From Alphaproteobacteria bacterium PA2 (lineage in GTDB: Bacteria > Pseudomonadota > Alphaproteobacteria > Caulobacterales > Caulobacteraceae), in the NCBI GenBank assembly GCA_002256425.1, contig NKIZ01000001.1, forward strand, positions 868,001 through 932,000: a DNA stretch of 64,000 bases, in the 5' to 3' direction. A program made the position numbers and the translations under genes. Positions 43,960 to 52,779 of this stretch are shown in pieces. A model generated the notes under the pieces. The model saw only the letters and a program-made list of their open reading frames with translations, was not told where the DNA came from and searched no databases. How positions within the stretch are numbered: the stretch's first letter is position 1; each line of letters begins with the position of its first letter.

Positions 43960-44637
43960 ATGCAGTTTGACGACGTGATCCTCGGCCGCCGCAGCATTCG
44001 CGGTTACAAGCCTGACCCGGTTCCGCGGGAGCTGATCGAGGAAATCCTCACCCTGGCCACCCGGGCGCCGTCTTCGATGAACACCCAGCCCTGGAACTTC
44101 TACGTCATCACCGGCGAGCCCCTCGACCGGATCCGCAAGGGCAATACCGAGCGCAATATCGCCGGGGTTCCGCAATCGCGGGAATTCCGCACCGGCACCG
44201 CTTTTGAAGGCAAGCACCGGGACCGCCAGGTGGGCGTGGCCAAGCAGCTGTTCGGCGCCATGGGCATTGCCCGGGACGACAAGGAGGCCCGGACGGACTG
44301 GGTCCTGCGCGGCTTCCGCCAGTTCGACGCCCCGGTCTGCATCATTGTCACCTATGACAAGGAACTGAACACCAGCGACGACACCCCCTTCGACTGCGGC
44401 GCGGTGACCACCGCCCTGGTCAATGCGGCCTGGAGCCGGGGCCTGGGCGCGGTGATCAACAGCCAGGGCATCATGCAGTCACCCGTCGTGCGCGAGCATG
44501 CCGGCATAGCCGACGACCAGGTGATCATGAAGAGCATAGCCCTGGGCTGGCCCGACGAGACCTTCCCGGCCAACGCCGTGGTCTCCGAACGCCGCCCGGT
44601 GAAGGAAGCTGCTGTCTTCGTCGGCTTTGACGGCTAG
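43960..44637 (+). CDS. Nitroreductase
   Basis: A 225-aa FMN-dependent nitroreductase. It opens with ILGRRSIRGYKPDPVPRELI, has RAPSSMNTQPWNFYVITG for the flavin phosphate, and SRGLGAVINSQG and ALGWPDETFPAN near the C-terminus. It reduces nitro groups or quinones with NAD(P)H. The ATG at 43960 is preceded by AGGGG at 6 bp; a TTG at 43954 is the alternative. Cytoplasmic, in contrast to the exported Acg-type protein upstream. Confidence 0.93.
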   Translation: MQFDDVILGRRSIRGYKPDPVPRELIEEILTLATRAPSSMNTQPWNFYVITGEPLDRIRKGNTERNIAGVPQSREFRTGTAFEGKHRDRQVGVAKQLFGAMGIARDDKEARTDWVLRGFRQFDAPVCIIVTYDKELNTSDDTPFDCGAVTTALVNAAWSRGLGAVINSQGIMQSPVVREHAGIADDQVIMKSIALGWPDETFPANAVVSERRPVKEAAVFVGFDG

Positions 44638-44649
44638 GATATTTTGAGG

Positions 44650-44678
44650 CCAGATGGGGGTCTCACTTCCCCATCTGG
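44650..44678 (+). terminator. Perfect hairpin after nitroreductase
   Basis: CCAGATGGGG (44650-44659) and CCCCATCTGG (44669-44678) form a 10-bp stem with a 9-nt loop, 13 bp behind the nitroreductase stop. No T tract follows. Likely terminator, which argues for the later GTG start of the next gene. Confidence 0.7.
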
Positions 44679-44686
44679 ATCCCGCT

Positions 44687-44899
44687 GTGACTGACCAACC
44701 CGTCAAAGGCCCGGCCTCCTACTTCCCCTCCATCGAGAAGAAGTACGGCCAGCCCATCGCTCACTGGAAGGCCCTGGTGCGCAACCGCTATCCAGGCAAG
44801 CACATGGAACTGGTCGCCTTCCTGAAGGACGAGCACGGCATGGGCCATGGGCACGCCAATGCGGTGGTCGCGCATACCCTCGGTGAAGACAAGGCCTAG
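44687..44899 (+). CDS. DUF4287 domain protein
   Basis: A 70-aa protein: YFPSIEKKYGQPIAHWKALV and MELVAFLKDEHGMGHGHANAVVAH are the DUF4287 hallmarks. Function unknown; this domain is often found with DUF5655. GTG at 44687 is chosen since the ATG at 44654 lies inside the hairpin stem. Cytoplasmic. Confidence 0.88.
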   Translation: MTDQPVKGPASYFPSIEKKYGQPIAHWKALVRNRYPGKHMELVAFLKDEHGMGHGHANAVVAHTLGEDKA

Positions 44900-45260
44900 C
44901 TTCCTGGCTGCGCTGACATGGAGCAAGTGGCGCAAGGGCCGGTCAGGACCCGCTCTGTGATACCGTTGGCCAGCCGACGGCCGGGTCTGGACCGGGCCTC
45001 GCAACCCTCAGTCAGGTAGACCCAGTATGCGGCCACGGCTGCCCAGGCCTCCATCGCGTCGTTTGAGTCGACAGCTCTGGACTGGGCGTGGCGGGCCCTG
45101 GATTGGCAGTATGTTGAGGTCGCCATAGGCCAAGGGCGCACGCTTCAGGTTGGTTGTATTTGCGGCAGATCAACTTCCGGGGTCCAGGCCAAGTTGACCT
45201 AATGACACTATCCGTGCCACAAAATCCGGCATCGTCGCTTTTCGGGCCTGGAGTTCCATC
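44900..45260. other. Stretch without supported gene (361 bp)
   Basis: No well supported gene is visible. On the minus strand, 45126 down to 44896 is an open frame of 76 codons (YCQSRARHAQSRA, AWAAVAAYWVYLTEG) that faintly resembles widespread short alphaproteobacterial helical proteins, but no Shine-Dalgarno or clear codon bias supports it. The last ~60 bp hold the AT-richer upstream region of the sulfatase gene. Confidence 0.4.
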
Positions 45261-47045
45261 ATGCTGCAGTTGAACCGATGGGCCGGGAGGGTGGCCGTTG
45301 GTCTGTTGCTGACCACACTGCCTGGCGCCCCGACCGCGGAACCCACCGCAAAGGCTCCCACCCGACCCAATGTGGTGATGATCCTGGTGGACGACGCGGC
45401 GCTGATGGATTTCGGGGCGTTCGGGGGCGAGGCCCGCACGCCAAACATAGACCGGCTGGCCGCCCGCGGCGCCATGTTCACCTCCTACCACACCTCGCCC
45501 CTGTGCTCGCCGTCCCGGGCCATGCTGCTGACCGGCGTCGATAATCATCGGGCCGGTGTGGCGACCATCGAAGAGGTTCTCCCGGCATCCCAGCGAGGCA
45601 AGCCAGGCTATGGCCTGCACATTGAGCCCGGCGTCCTGACCGTGGCCGATCGGCTGAAGCAGGCCGGCTATCGCACCTTGATGGCTGGCAAGTGGCACCT
45701 CGGACATGGCGAAGGGCAGTTACCCAACCACCATGGCTTTGACCGCTCCCTGGCCCTGGACGCGTCGGGCGCCGACAACTATGCGGCCAAGCCCTACATG
45801 CCCTACTACGCTGACGCGCCATGGTTCGAGGATGGTGTCCGCGCCAGCATGCCGGCCAACTATTACTCCTCTGACATGCTGGTCGACCGGATGATCAGAT
45901 ACCTGGACGAGAAGCCGGCCGGGTCCCAGCCATTCCTGGCCTATCTGGCGTTTCAGGCTGTGCACATACCGGTTCAGGCGCCGCGTCAGTTCTCCGACCA
46001 TTATCGCGGGCGCTTCGATGCAGGTTGGGCGGAACTCCGTCGCCAGCGCGCGGTCCGCGCTCGCGAGCTGGGCATTCTGCCGCCCGACGCCAAGGTGCAG
46101 GACCTGCCGAAATCCGCCAGGGACTGGGCCAGCCTGTCCGAAGCCGACCGCCGCATCTATGCCCGCAGCATGGAAGTCTATTCCGGCATGCTGGAGGCCA
46201 TGGACGCCAGCATCGGGCGGCTGATCAGCCATCTCGGGGCGCGGGGAGAGCTTGAGAACACCCTGTTCGTCGTGACCTCGGACAATGGACCAGAACACAA
46301 TGACCCCGTCCACGCCCCCGGCATGGACCTGTGGATGGCGCAGCATGGCTATGACCGGAAACTGCAGACCCTGGGGGAGCGGGGCAGCCTCAACTATATC
46401 GGGCCGGACTGGGCGTCTGCGATCTCTTCCCCCGGGAGTCTGTACAAGTTCTACACCTCCGAAGGCGGCATACATGTGCCATTGATCCTGTCCGGCCCCG
46501 GGATTGCCCCGGCCACGCGGGTATCCTCGGCGACCTTCGTGACGGATGTAACGCCCACCATCCTCGATCTTGCCTCAGCACCGCCTGCCCCGGAGAGGGC
46601 AGTGTCCCCGGACGGGCGAAGCCTGCGGTCCGTGCTGGCTGACGGCGGGACGGTCGCCCATCCCGCCGACGAGGCGGTGGGCATGGAAGTTTCGGGCAAT
46701 GCGGCCCTGTTTCGGGGGACCTGGAAGATCGTGCGCAACATGCCGCCGGTTGGCGACGGGCAGTGGCGGTTGTTCGACATGGCCGCCGATCCTGGAGAGA
46801 CCCATGACCTTTCCAGCGAACAACCCGCGGTATTCAAAACCATGCTGGCTGACTACGCAGCCTATGAACGCCGGGTCGGGGTGCAGCCTCTACCCGAGGG
46901 CTACAACTCCATGAAGCAGGTGGCCATCAACGCCATTCAGCGTCAGGTCGGCTTCGCCCTTCCTGCCATCGGGGCCATCATTGCGGGACTCCTGGCCCTG
47001 CTTGGCGGCTGGGTCTGGCTCAGGAAAAGGAAGCAGGCGGCGTGA
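45261..47045 (+). CDS. Arylsulfatase, exported and membrane-anchored
   Basis: A 594-aa type I sulfatase. N-terminal signal-like segment (residues 1-25), metal ligands in ILVDDAALMD (D44, D45), the formylglycine motif CSPSRAMLLTG with C82 to be converted, KWHLGHG and TSDNGPEHN. A C-terminal transmembrane helix (LPAIGAIIAGLLALLGGWVW) followed by RKRKQAA anchors the protein, so the catalytic part is periplasmic. GGAG precedes the ATG. The GTG of the GST gene overlaps its stop. Substrate unknown; no sulfatase-maturing enzyme is in the window. Confidence 0.92.
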   Translation: MLQLNRWAGRVAVGLLLTTLPGAPTAEPTAKAPTRPNVVMILVDDAALMDFGAFGGEARTPNIDRLAARGAMFTSYHTSPLCSPSRAMLLTGVDNHRAGVATIEEVLPASQRGKPGYGLHIEPGVLTVADRLKQAGYRTLMAGKWHLGHGEGQLPNHHGFDRSLALDASGADNYAAKPYMPYYADAPWFEDGVRASMPANYYSSDMLVDRMIRYLDEKPAGSQPFLAYLAFQAVHIPVQAPRQFSDHYRGRFDAGWAELRRQRAVRARELGILPPDAKVQDLPKSARDWASLSEADRRIYARSMEVYSGMLEAMDASIGRLISHLGARGELENTLFVVTSDNGPEHNDPVHAPGMDLWMAQHGYDRKLQTLGERGSLNYIGPDWASAISSPGSLYKFYTSEGGIHVPLILSGPGIAPATRVSSATFVTDVTPTILDLASAPPAPERAVSPDGRSLRSVLADGGTVAHPADEAVGMEVSGNAALFRGTWKIVRNMPPVGDGQWRLFDMAADPGETHDLSSEQPAVFKTMLADYAAYERRVGVQPLPEGYNSMKQVAINAIQRQVGFALPAIGAIIAGLLALLGGWVWLRKRKQAA

Positions 47046-48112
47046 CGGATCAGGCCTATGAGCTGCACGGTCTGAAGCTCTCCTACTTCACCGGCAAGCT
47101 TGAAGCCTATCTGCGGGCCAAGGGGGTCGAGTTCCGGTTCGTTGAGATGGACACTGCCGACTTCCGGCGATGCGCCAGGGAAACCGGGGTGGCCCAGATG
47201 CCGCAACTACGCACCCCGCAAGGCGCGTGGCTCACCGACACCACGGCGATCATCGCCCTGTTCGAGGATCAGGCGGCCGAGCCGAGGTTTCGCCCTTCGA
47301 CCGCCACAAGCGCCTTCCTGAGCCGTCTGCTCGAAGACGCCTTCGACGAATGGCTCTGGCGTCCGGCGCTCTATTATCGATGGGCGTTCGCGGAAGACTC
47401 GCGACTGATGGGCCGCCAGATTGCGCGGACCATGCTGCGCGATCTGCCCATACCCCTGTGGTTCCGAACCCTGGTGATCACAGCGCGGCAGAAGCGGGAA
47501 TATCTGCGGGCCGACGGCGTCACCCGTGAAAATGCTCCGGCGATTGAACGCCACTATCTGGCGGTGCTGGACATGCTGGAGCCCGTCCTGACTGCGCGGC
47601 CCTTCCTGTTTGGGGATCGACCCTGCGAGGCGGATTTCGGTCTGTTCGGCCCGATGTTCCGGCACTTTTCCGATGACCCGACCCCGGCGGCGATCCTGCG
47701 TGAGCGGGCGCCACATGTCCTGGCCTGGACGGCGCGACTGTGGGCAGCGACACCGGAGAGTCTGTCCGGCAGCGACAGGGTCGGAGATCCGCCCGCCGAC
47801 CTTGATCCGCTCCTCCAGAGCATAGCCGAGGACTATCTGCCCTATCTTCAAGCCAATCTGGAGGCGGTCGCCAGCCATGCCCCAAGGGTGAGCTTCGGGA
47901 GTTTTGGCGCGCAGTTTGAAATTCCGGCCTCCCCCTATCGGGCGGCCTCCTGGCTGGATCTCCGGCGGCAGTTCTCCGCCCTCTCGCCGGCAGAGCAGAC
48001 CGCGGTGTCCGCGCGCCTTGGCGGCGGGACCGGCCTGGGCGGCGCCGCGCCCGAGCCGGGTCTGTCGGCGCCCGGGTCAGGTGGCCGGGTCGCGAACCGC
48101 CATTGGAGGTGA
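47042..48112 (+). CDS. Glutathione S-transferase family protein (long form, second copy)
   Basis: A 356-aa protein with an N-terminal GST thioredoxin fold (YELHGLKLSYFTGKLEAYLRA, VAQMPQLRTPQGAWLTDT) and a C-terminal helical domain (FLFGDRPCEADFGLFGPMF), then an extension with YLPYLQANLEA as in the GST at 12263. The first domain lacks a clear Ser/Cys/Tyr at the usual catalytic position beyond Tyr in SYFTG. It starts with GTG overlapping the sulfatase stop by 4 bp. Its last residues (VANRHWR) are encoded by a copied piece of the pyrC end (see repeat), and the tail before it is Gly/Pro-rich and probably disordered. Confidence 0.82.
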   Translation: MTDQAYELHGLKLSYFTGKLEAYLRAKGVEFRFVEMDTADFRRCARETGVAQMPQLRTPQGAWLTDTTAIIALFEDQAAEPRFRPSTATSAFLSRLLEDAFDEWLWRPALYYRWAFAEDSRLMGRQIARTMLRDLPIPLWFRTLVITARQKREYLRADGVTRENAPAIERHYLAVLDMLEPVLTARPFLFGDRPCEADFGLFGPMFRHFSDDPTPAAILRERAPHVLAWTARLWAATPESLSGSDRVGDPPADLDPLLQSIAEDYLPYLQANLEAVASHAPRVSFGSFGAQFEIPASPYRAASWLDLRRQFSALSPAEQTAVSARLGGGTGLGGAAPEPGLSAPGSGGRVANRHWR

Positions 48113-48167
48113 TGGCTGGGCCCGGCCTCTGCGCGGGCTCACTGAGCCGCGAACCGCCATGGCAGGT
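48091..48167. repeat. Direct repeat joining GST and pyrC 3' ends
   Basis: CGCGAACCGCCAT occurs at 48091-48103 and 48148-48160; over 20 bp the copies agree at 18 positions. The second copy encodes, on the minus strand, the conserved PWRFA end of dihydroorotase; the first provides the last codons of the GST on the plus strand. Confidence 0.6.
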
Positions 48168-49227
48168 TTTCGCCGGCATGAAACGGGACGATCTCGGTGG
48201 ATGAAGCCGCCAGTCGGTCGGGGACCTTCACATCCTGTCTTTCCATGACGACCTGGCCTTCATTCAGGGGAAGGCCGTAGAATTTCGGCCCGTTCTCCGA
48301 AGCAAACGCCTCAAGGCGGTCCATCGCCCCTTCTTCCTCGAAGGTCTTTGCATAGCTTTCCATGGCGAAGGGCGCGTTGAACACGCCGGCGCAGCCACAG
48401 GCGGCTTCCTTGTCGCCGACCGGGTGTGGCGCAGAGTCCGTACCCAGGAAGAACTTGGCGGATCCTGAGGTCGCGGCCCTGCGCAGGGCCAGTCGATGGG
48501 GTTCCCGCTTGGCGATCGGCAGGCAGTAGAAGTGGGGGCGGATGCCGCCCTCAAACATGGCGTTGCGGTTGATCGCCAGATGGTGCGGCGTGATGGTGGC
48601 CGCCAGGTTGGGGCCGCTGGCCTCAACGAAGGCCACGGCGTCAGCGGTCGTGATGTGCTCGAACACCACCTTGAGCGCCGGGAAATCTGCGATCAGCTTG
48701 CCGAGGATTCGGTCGATGAAAACGGCCTCCCGGTCAAAGATATCAACATGGCTGTCCGTCACCTCGCCATGGATCAGCAGCGGCATGCCGATCCGCTGCA
48801 TGGTCTCAAGCACCCGATGGATGTTGCGGATATCCGTGACGCCGTGACTGGAATTGGTGGTCGCATGCGCCGGGTAGAGCTTGCAGGCGGTGAAGACGCC
48901 TTCGACAAAGCCGCGCTCGACTTCTCCGGCATCCATGGAGTCGGTCAGATAGCAGGTCATGAGCGGCTCGAAGGCGAGGCCCGGCTCAACAGCCGCGAGG
49001 ATGCGGTCGCGATAGTCCCTGCCGGCCGCGACCGTTGTGATCGGCGCAGGGAGGTTGGGCATGACAATGGCCCGTGCGAACTGCCTGGCGGTATAGTTGA
49101 CGACGGAGGCCAGCATGGCGCCATCACGGAGGTGCACATGCCAGTCGTCGGGTCGCCGGATCGTCAGACGTCGCCCTGCCGAAAGGTCTGCGCCAGCATC
49201 GGCGACCGGACTGTCTGAGATCGTCAT
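48139..49227 (-). CDS. pyrC: Dihydroorotase
   Basis: A 362-aa class II dihydroorotase of the E. coli PyrC type. [13 protein letters not shown] has the two zinc histidines, [12 protein letters not shown] the carboxylated Lys, LLIHGEVTD and VFEHITT further His ligands and GTDSAPH the catalytic Asp. It converts carbamoyl-aspartate to dihydroorotate in pyrimidine synthesis. AAGGAAC precedes the ATG at 49227; an upstream in-frame start is unlikely. It is about 10-15 residues longer at the N-terminus than E. coli PyrC. No other pyr genes are adjacent. Confidence 0.95.
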   Translation of the reverse strand: MTISDSPVADAGADLSAGRRLTIRRPDDWHVHLRDGAMLASVVNYTARQFARAIVMPNLPAPITTVAAGRDYRDRILAAVEPGLAFEPLMTCYLTDSMDAGEVERGFVEGVFTACKLYPAHATTNSSHGVTDIRNIHRVLETMQRIGMPLLIHGEVTDSHVDIFDREAVFIDRILGKLIADFPALKVVFEHITTADAVAFVEASGPNLAATITPHHLAINRNAMFEGGIRPHFYCLPIAKREPHRLALRRAATSGSAKFFLGTDSAPHPVGDKEAACGCAGVFNAPFAMESYAKTFEEEGAMDRLEAFASENGPKFYGLPLNEGQVVMERQDVKVPDRLAASSTEIVPFHAGENLPWRFAAQ

Positions 49228-49370
49228 GTTTGGTTCCTTGGCAGGCGCGGCTGGCAATCAAGAGGCGACGGGATAGGTCGCTGCGCCCACTTATCTTGTC
49301 AACACGTCACCGGAGTTCCGAAATTTTGAGCGGGACGGAATTCGGCGGGTGGGGCATGTCCTCATTGTAT

Positions 49371-49406
49371 ATAATTTTTGACATGTAAAAAATATTCGAC
49401 TAAGAC
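49371..49406 (+). promoter_or_regulatory. AT-rich promoter/operator of the membrane protein-XRE unit
   Basis: TTGACA at 49378-49383 is a good -35; TAAGAC at 49401-49406 is a weak -10 with a 17-bp spacer. ATTTTT (49374-49379) and AAAAAT (49388-49393) form an inverted repeat over the -35, suited to autoregulation by the XRE protein. The AT content stands out from the surroundings. Confidence 0.5.
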
Positions 49407-49432
49407 CCCGCACGAAGACAACGGGGTTTCCA

Positions 49433-49834
49433 ATGGCAGTGCGTGAAATTGTAGCCTGGGTAATGGTCGCCCTGTTTGGGGTCGTCGGAGCGTCCTGCCT
49501 GATGTCGATCCTGAGCGTCGGCCTTGCGGCAGCGCCCCAGAAGTCGGTGATCTCCGCCGCCCAGTTCACGGTGACAGGCGTGGTCGCTTTAGAGATTGCG
49601 CTCGCGATCTTCTTTCCGCGGCAATCTGCAGCGCCGCCGGATGAACGTGAGCGGCTGATCGTCGCCAGGGCTGGCCATTGGGCCGGATTGATCTTCCTGT
49701 TCGGCGTCCTGCCCGCACTTGGGCACTATGCGGTGCATGGCAATGGCAACATCATGTTCCATGTGATCGTGATCGCCCTGTTTGTCTCGGGCGTGGCCGA
49801 ATATGGCGCCCAGATCATCCTCTTCCGGCGATAG
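49433..49834 (+). CDS. Hypothetical four-helix membrane protein
   Basis: A 133-aa protein with four predicted membrane segments (residues ~5-30, 42-60, 78-97, 103-128) separated by a charged cytoplasmic loop (PPDERERLIVARAG). It resembles small DUF2178-type membrane proteins that are paired with XRE regulators in many genomes. AACGGGG is the nearest ribosome binding site. The XRE gene begins 11 bp after its stop; the two probably form one operon. Confidence 0.75.
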   Translation: MAVREIVAWVMVALFGVVGASCLMSILSVGLAAAPQKSVISAAQFTVTGVVALEIALAIFFPRQSAAPPDERERLIVARAGHWAGLIFLFGVLPALGHYAVHGNGNIMFHVIVIALFVSGVAEYGAQIILFRR

Positions 49835-49845
49835 GGCTGCCTTGC

Positions 49846-50100
49846 TTGCTTAAACCTCCACCCATCACCAACCGCGTCCGGGAGCTACGGGAGCAGGCCG
49901 GCGGCATGAGCCAGGCCGCATTGGCCGATGCCATCGGTGTGACGCGACAGACCGTGATTGCGATCGAACAGGGACGGTATTCCCCCTCACTTGAGAGCGC
50001 TTTCCGGATCTCCCGCGTGTTTGGCGTGGGCGTTGAGGATGTGTTCGGGTGGCAGAGCGACGGGCGTGGCGCGCCTTCAAAGGGGACCATGAAGTCATGA
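49846..50100 (+). CDS. Small XRE-family regulator
   Basis: About 84 aa: TNRVRELREQAGGMSQAALADAIGVTRQTVIAIEQGRYSPSLESAF is a complete Cro/CI helix-turn-helix of the short YozG-like type. TTG at 49846 with AGGG about 9 bp upstream is taken as start, since no ATG or GTG occurs before the domain; the exact start is uncertain. Its stop overlaps the ATG of the serine hydrolase by 4 bp (ATGA). Confidence 0.82.
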   Translation: MLKPPPITNRVRELREQAGGMSQAALADAIGVTRQTVIAIEQGRYSPSLESAFRISRVFGVGVEDVFGWQSDGRGAPSKGTMKS

Positions 50101-51428
50101 CGGTGCATGAGAACGCCCAGCCCGCCCCGCCCCGGAGACCGCGGCGGACCCTGCTGTGGATCAGCCTTACGGCTGTGCTGCTGCTGATCAGCTGGACCGC
50201 CCTGGTCGGCCTGGGCCTGCTGCAGGGATGGTCACACAGACCCCTGGCGCCTCGAGGCGACGCGCCTGCCTTCGCGACGGCCGCCCGCGCGCAGATTGAC
50301 CAGGCAAGAGCAGGCAATGCCGCCTTCGTCCTGATCAAGGAAGGACATGTTGTCGCCGAACACTTCCGGTCAGCTGGCGAGCCGGTTGACCGCGATACCC
50401 TCTTTCAGGTGGCGTCCCTCAGCAAGTGGGTGACGGCCTGGGGGGTGATGACCCTGGCGCGGGATGGCCGCATCGACCTGGACGCCCCGATCTCCACCTA
50501 CATCAAGCGCTGGCGCCTGCCGGACGGACCGTTTGACGAGACCCGGGTCACGGCGCGGCGACTCCTGAGCCATACCGCAGGCCTCACCGACGGTCTGGGT
50601 TATGGAGGCTTTCCCCCTGGCCAACCTGTCCAGCGGCTCGAAGAGTCTCTGACGCAGGCCAGTGATGCGTCTCCGGGCGCCGATGGTCGGGTTCGCGTCG
50701 GGGCGGAGCCCGGAGAAGACTTCCGCTATTCCGGTGGCGGCTATGCCCTCCTGCAATTGCTGATCGAGGAGGTGTCGGGGGAATCCTTCAACGCCTACAT
50801 GCAGCGCGCCGTGCTGACCCCCCTTGGGATGACCCGCTCGACCTTTGTCCTGCCCGATGGCGCAACCAACCTTGCGCAGTCCTTCAACCAGAGCGGTGAA
50901 GAGGTGGCTCTGGACAGGTTCTCAGCGCCATCGGCGGCCTCGCTCTATACCTCGGCGGCTGACCTGACCCGCTTCCTGCAGGCCAATGTCGCCGGCCCGG
51001 GCGGTGCGCTTCCGGGCCGCAGTGTCCTGACGCCCGGGGGTCTGGCCGAAATGCGCCGGCCCCATGCCTACCAGTACGGCGCTGAGATCTGGGGACTCGG
51101 AACAATCCTTTATGCGCCAAACAAGGCGGGCGGCTTCGTGGTCGGTCACGACGGCGACAATACCCCGGCCATCAACACCACGGCGCGCATCGACCCTGCG
51201 ACCGGCGACGGACTGGTCCTGCTTGAAACCGGCAGCCCCCGTCTCGCCACCAGGATCGGCAGCGAGTGGGTGTTCTGGAACACCGGGAATGTCGACATCA
51301 TGATGGTGTTGGCCGATGCCAAGGGCGCATCCTACCTGCTGATCGCCGGGTGGGTCGCGATCCTCATCGGCGCAATCGGATCCAGCGGCTTTGTCGTGTT
51401 TCGACGCAGACAGAGACGTGCTGGTTAA
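50097..51428 (+). CDS. Beta-lactamase-family serine hydrolase, membrane-bound
   Basis: A 443-aa protein with an N-terminal transmembrane helix (residues ~18-42), the class C/PBP-like catalytic domain and a second transmembrane helix near the C-terminus (LLIAGWVAILIGAIGSSGFVVF). Catalytic motifs: S107-L-S-K110 and the Y-S-G-G motif in FRYSGGGY; a late VVGHDGDN takes the place of the KTG-type motif. The catalytic domain is periplasmic. Substrate unknown: peptidoglycan peptides, esters or D-amino-acid peptides are possible. It is translationally coupled to the XRE gene. Confidence 0.88.
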   Translation: MTVHENAQPAPPRRPRRTLLWISLTAVLLLISWTALVGLGLLQGWSHRPLAPRGDAPAFATAARAQIDQARAGNAAFVLIKEGHVVAEHFRSAGEPVDRDTLFQVASLSKWVTAWGVMTLARDGRIDLDAPISTYIKRWRLPDGPFDETRVTARRLLSHTAGLTDGLGYGGFPPGQPVQRLEESLTQASDASPGADGRVRVGAEPGEDFRYSGGGYALLQLLIEEVSGESFNAYMQRAVLTPLGMTRSTFVLPDGATNLAQSFNQSGEEVALDRFSAPSAASLYTSAADLTRFLQANVAGPGGALPGRSVLTPGGLAEMRRPHAYQYGAEIWGLGTILYAPNKAGGFVVGHDGDNTPAINTTARIDPATGDGLVLLETGSPRLATRIGSEWVFWNTGNVDIMMVLADAKGASYLLIAGWVAILIGAIGSSGFVVFRRRQRRAG

Positions 51429-51470
51429 TGCGCAAGGAGGGTATACCCAAGGGAGACAGCCGCCCCGGCC

Positions 51471-52043
51471 CTACTGCTCAATGGGAGGCAAGGTGCGGCC
51501 CGCTGCAAGTGTCCAAGCGTCAAGGCAGTTCTGGAGGATCGCAGACAGCGGGCGCTTGGTTCCGTCTGTGAGGGTAACGATCATCTGCTCAGCTCCGTCA
51601 TAGACGCCCTCGCAGAACTCCCCTCCGCCATACCCTGTTTCCGAGGCGAGCACCGCCTTCTCCGAAACAACCCGGCGAGGATCTTTCCGGGGGTTTAGTT
51701 CTATGTGTTTGAGGGCGTTCTCGATATCGTCGAGCAAGTCCAAGTCTGTGCTGAGAGCGTTGCTCCTGAGGCGACGACAATAATGCTCCTGGACCCACCA
51801 CCGGACGGCTGCGGCTGTGAGTAAGCCCTCAGGGAGCCAAACCGGCCTCTCAAAGTGGACTGCGTCCGTCAGCCGGTGCATCTCCGCCGAGGCTTGTCGG
51901 GCCGCTAGCATGGCTGCAGAGCGGGCCACATTGGCTGCATCACCGTTCCCCTGACTGATGGCGACACGGACGGCGCGGTCTGCTGTGAGGAAGGCTCGGA
52001 ACGTCGGCGTTACGAGGGTGTCGATACGGTCAGTTAGGGTCAC
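51471..52043 (-). CDS. Hypothetical cytoplasmic protein (accessory)
   Basis: A 190-aa protein, mainly helical (TDRIDTLVTPTFRAFLTADRAVRVAIS, LLTAAAVRWWVQEHYCRRL, DLLDDIENALKHIELNP), ending with a small beta-rich part. I do not recognise it. GTG at 52043 is preceded by AGAGAGG. Composition is less GC-rich than neighbouring genes, and the gene adjoins a non-coding accessory stretch next to a tRNA, so acquisition by transfer is plausible. Confidence 0.65.
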   Translation of the reverse strand: MTLTDRIDTLVTPTFRAFLTADRAVRVAISQGNGDAANVARSAAMLAARQASAEMHRLTDAVHFERPVWLPEGLLTAAAVRWWVQEHYCRRLRSNALSTDLDLLDDIENALKHIELNPRKDPRRVVSEKAVLASETGYGGGEFCEGVYDGAEQMIVTLTDGTKRPLSAILQNCLDAWTLAAGRTLPPIEQ

Positions 52044-52575
52044 TGGTACCTCTCTTAGGGCGGGGGCGGCCCCGGGGGGAAACATGCCAGCGTGAGGTTG
52101 ATCATACTGTCTCGAAATTTGTGGTGGAAAAACAACCCGCCAACCTCTTGCAGGGGTTGTGATCGACGGCGGCCCTGATGGTGGTCTGCCCACGCGGCAT
52201 TACTTACCCGGGACGATAAGTCATGTTTGGTTCGCTGCTACCCGGCAGGGGAGAGGGGCCGCCCCGGCGCAATTGATGAATGCCCGGAGCGACCCACTTA
52301 TCTTCCCGGAGGATAGGACCGGGCAAGCAGTGACAATGCGACAAGGTGTGCCGCTGCATAGAGCAGGTTGGTCAGAGTTTCCAAGGGACGGTCTCAGTTA
52401 GGGTGATCACATGGATCGCTGGCGCTTCGCGTTTATCGCGTGGCCGCACACCTCTGTCCGATCAGGAGCCTTCAAAGTCAACGATTCGAACAATGAATAC
52501 GCGCTAGGTACGAGGCCCGGACACGCCTCTTCCTATTGCACTGAATTATATGGGGAAAACATACTGCTGAAATAT
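52044..52575. other. Non-coding accessory stretch next to tRNA-Ser (532 bp)
   Basis: No gene that I can support. It contains short palindromes (ACTTA and TAAGT arms around 52200-52220) and CCCACTTATC, a 10-mer also found at 12243 in the nested palindromes and at 49286. Position at the 3' end of a tRNA gene fits a decayed integration region, but no direct repeat of the tRNA end was found. Confidence 0.4.
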
Positions 52576-52665
52576 TGGCGGAGAGAGAGGGATTCGAACC
52601 CTCGTTACGGTTTCCCGTAAACACGCTTTCCAAGCGTGCGCGATCGACCACTCCGCCACCTCTCC
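52576..52665 (-). tRNA. tRNA-Ser (GGA anticodon)
   Basis: A 90-nt class II tRNA. The acceptor stem GGAGAGG (5' end at 52665) pairs with TCTCTCC, the anticodon loop reads TTGGAAA (anticodon GGA) between CACGC and GCGTG, a long variable arm (ACGG/CCGT) follows and GAGGG-TTCGAAT-CCCTC is the T arm. CCA is encoded. Confidence 0.96.
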
Positions 52666-52779
52666 GTGGTCCGCATGGGGCGCGCCCTGTGCGGAAGGCG
52701 CGCAATATACTCAGGACGGCCGACGGGGCAAGGCGCTATCGGCAATGGGCGCCAACCGATTTGAATTGAAGAGGAAGGT

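Noticed and set aside
52044-52575. Insertion sequence remnant
   Set aside because: No transposase similarity in any frame and no terminal inverted repeats of useful length.
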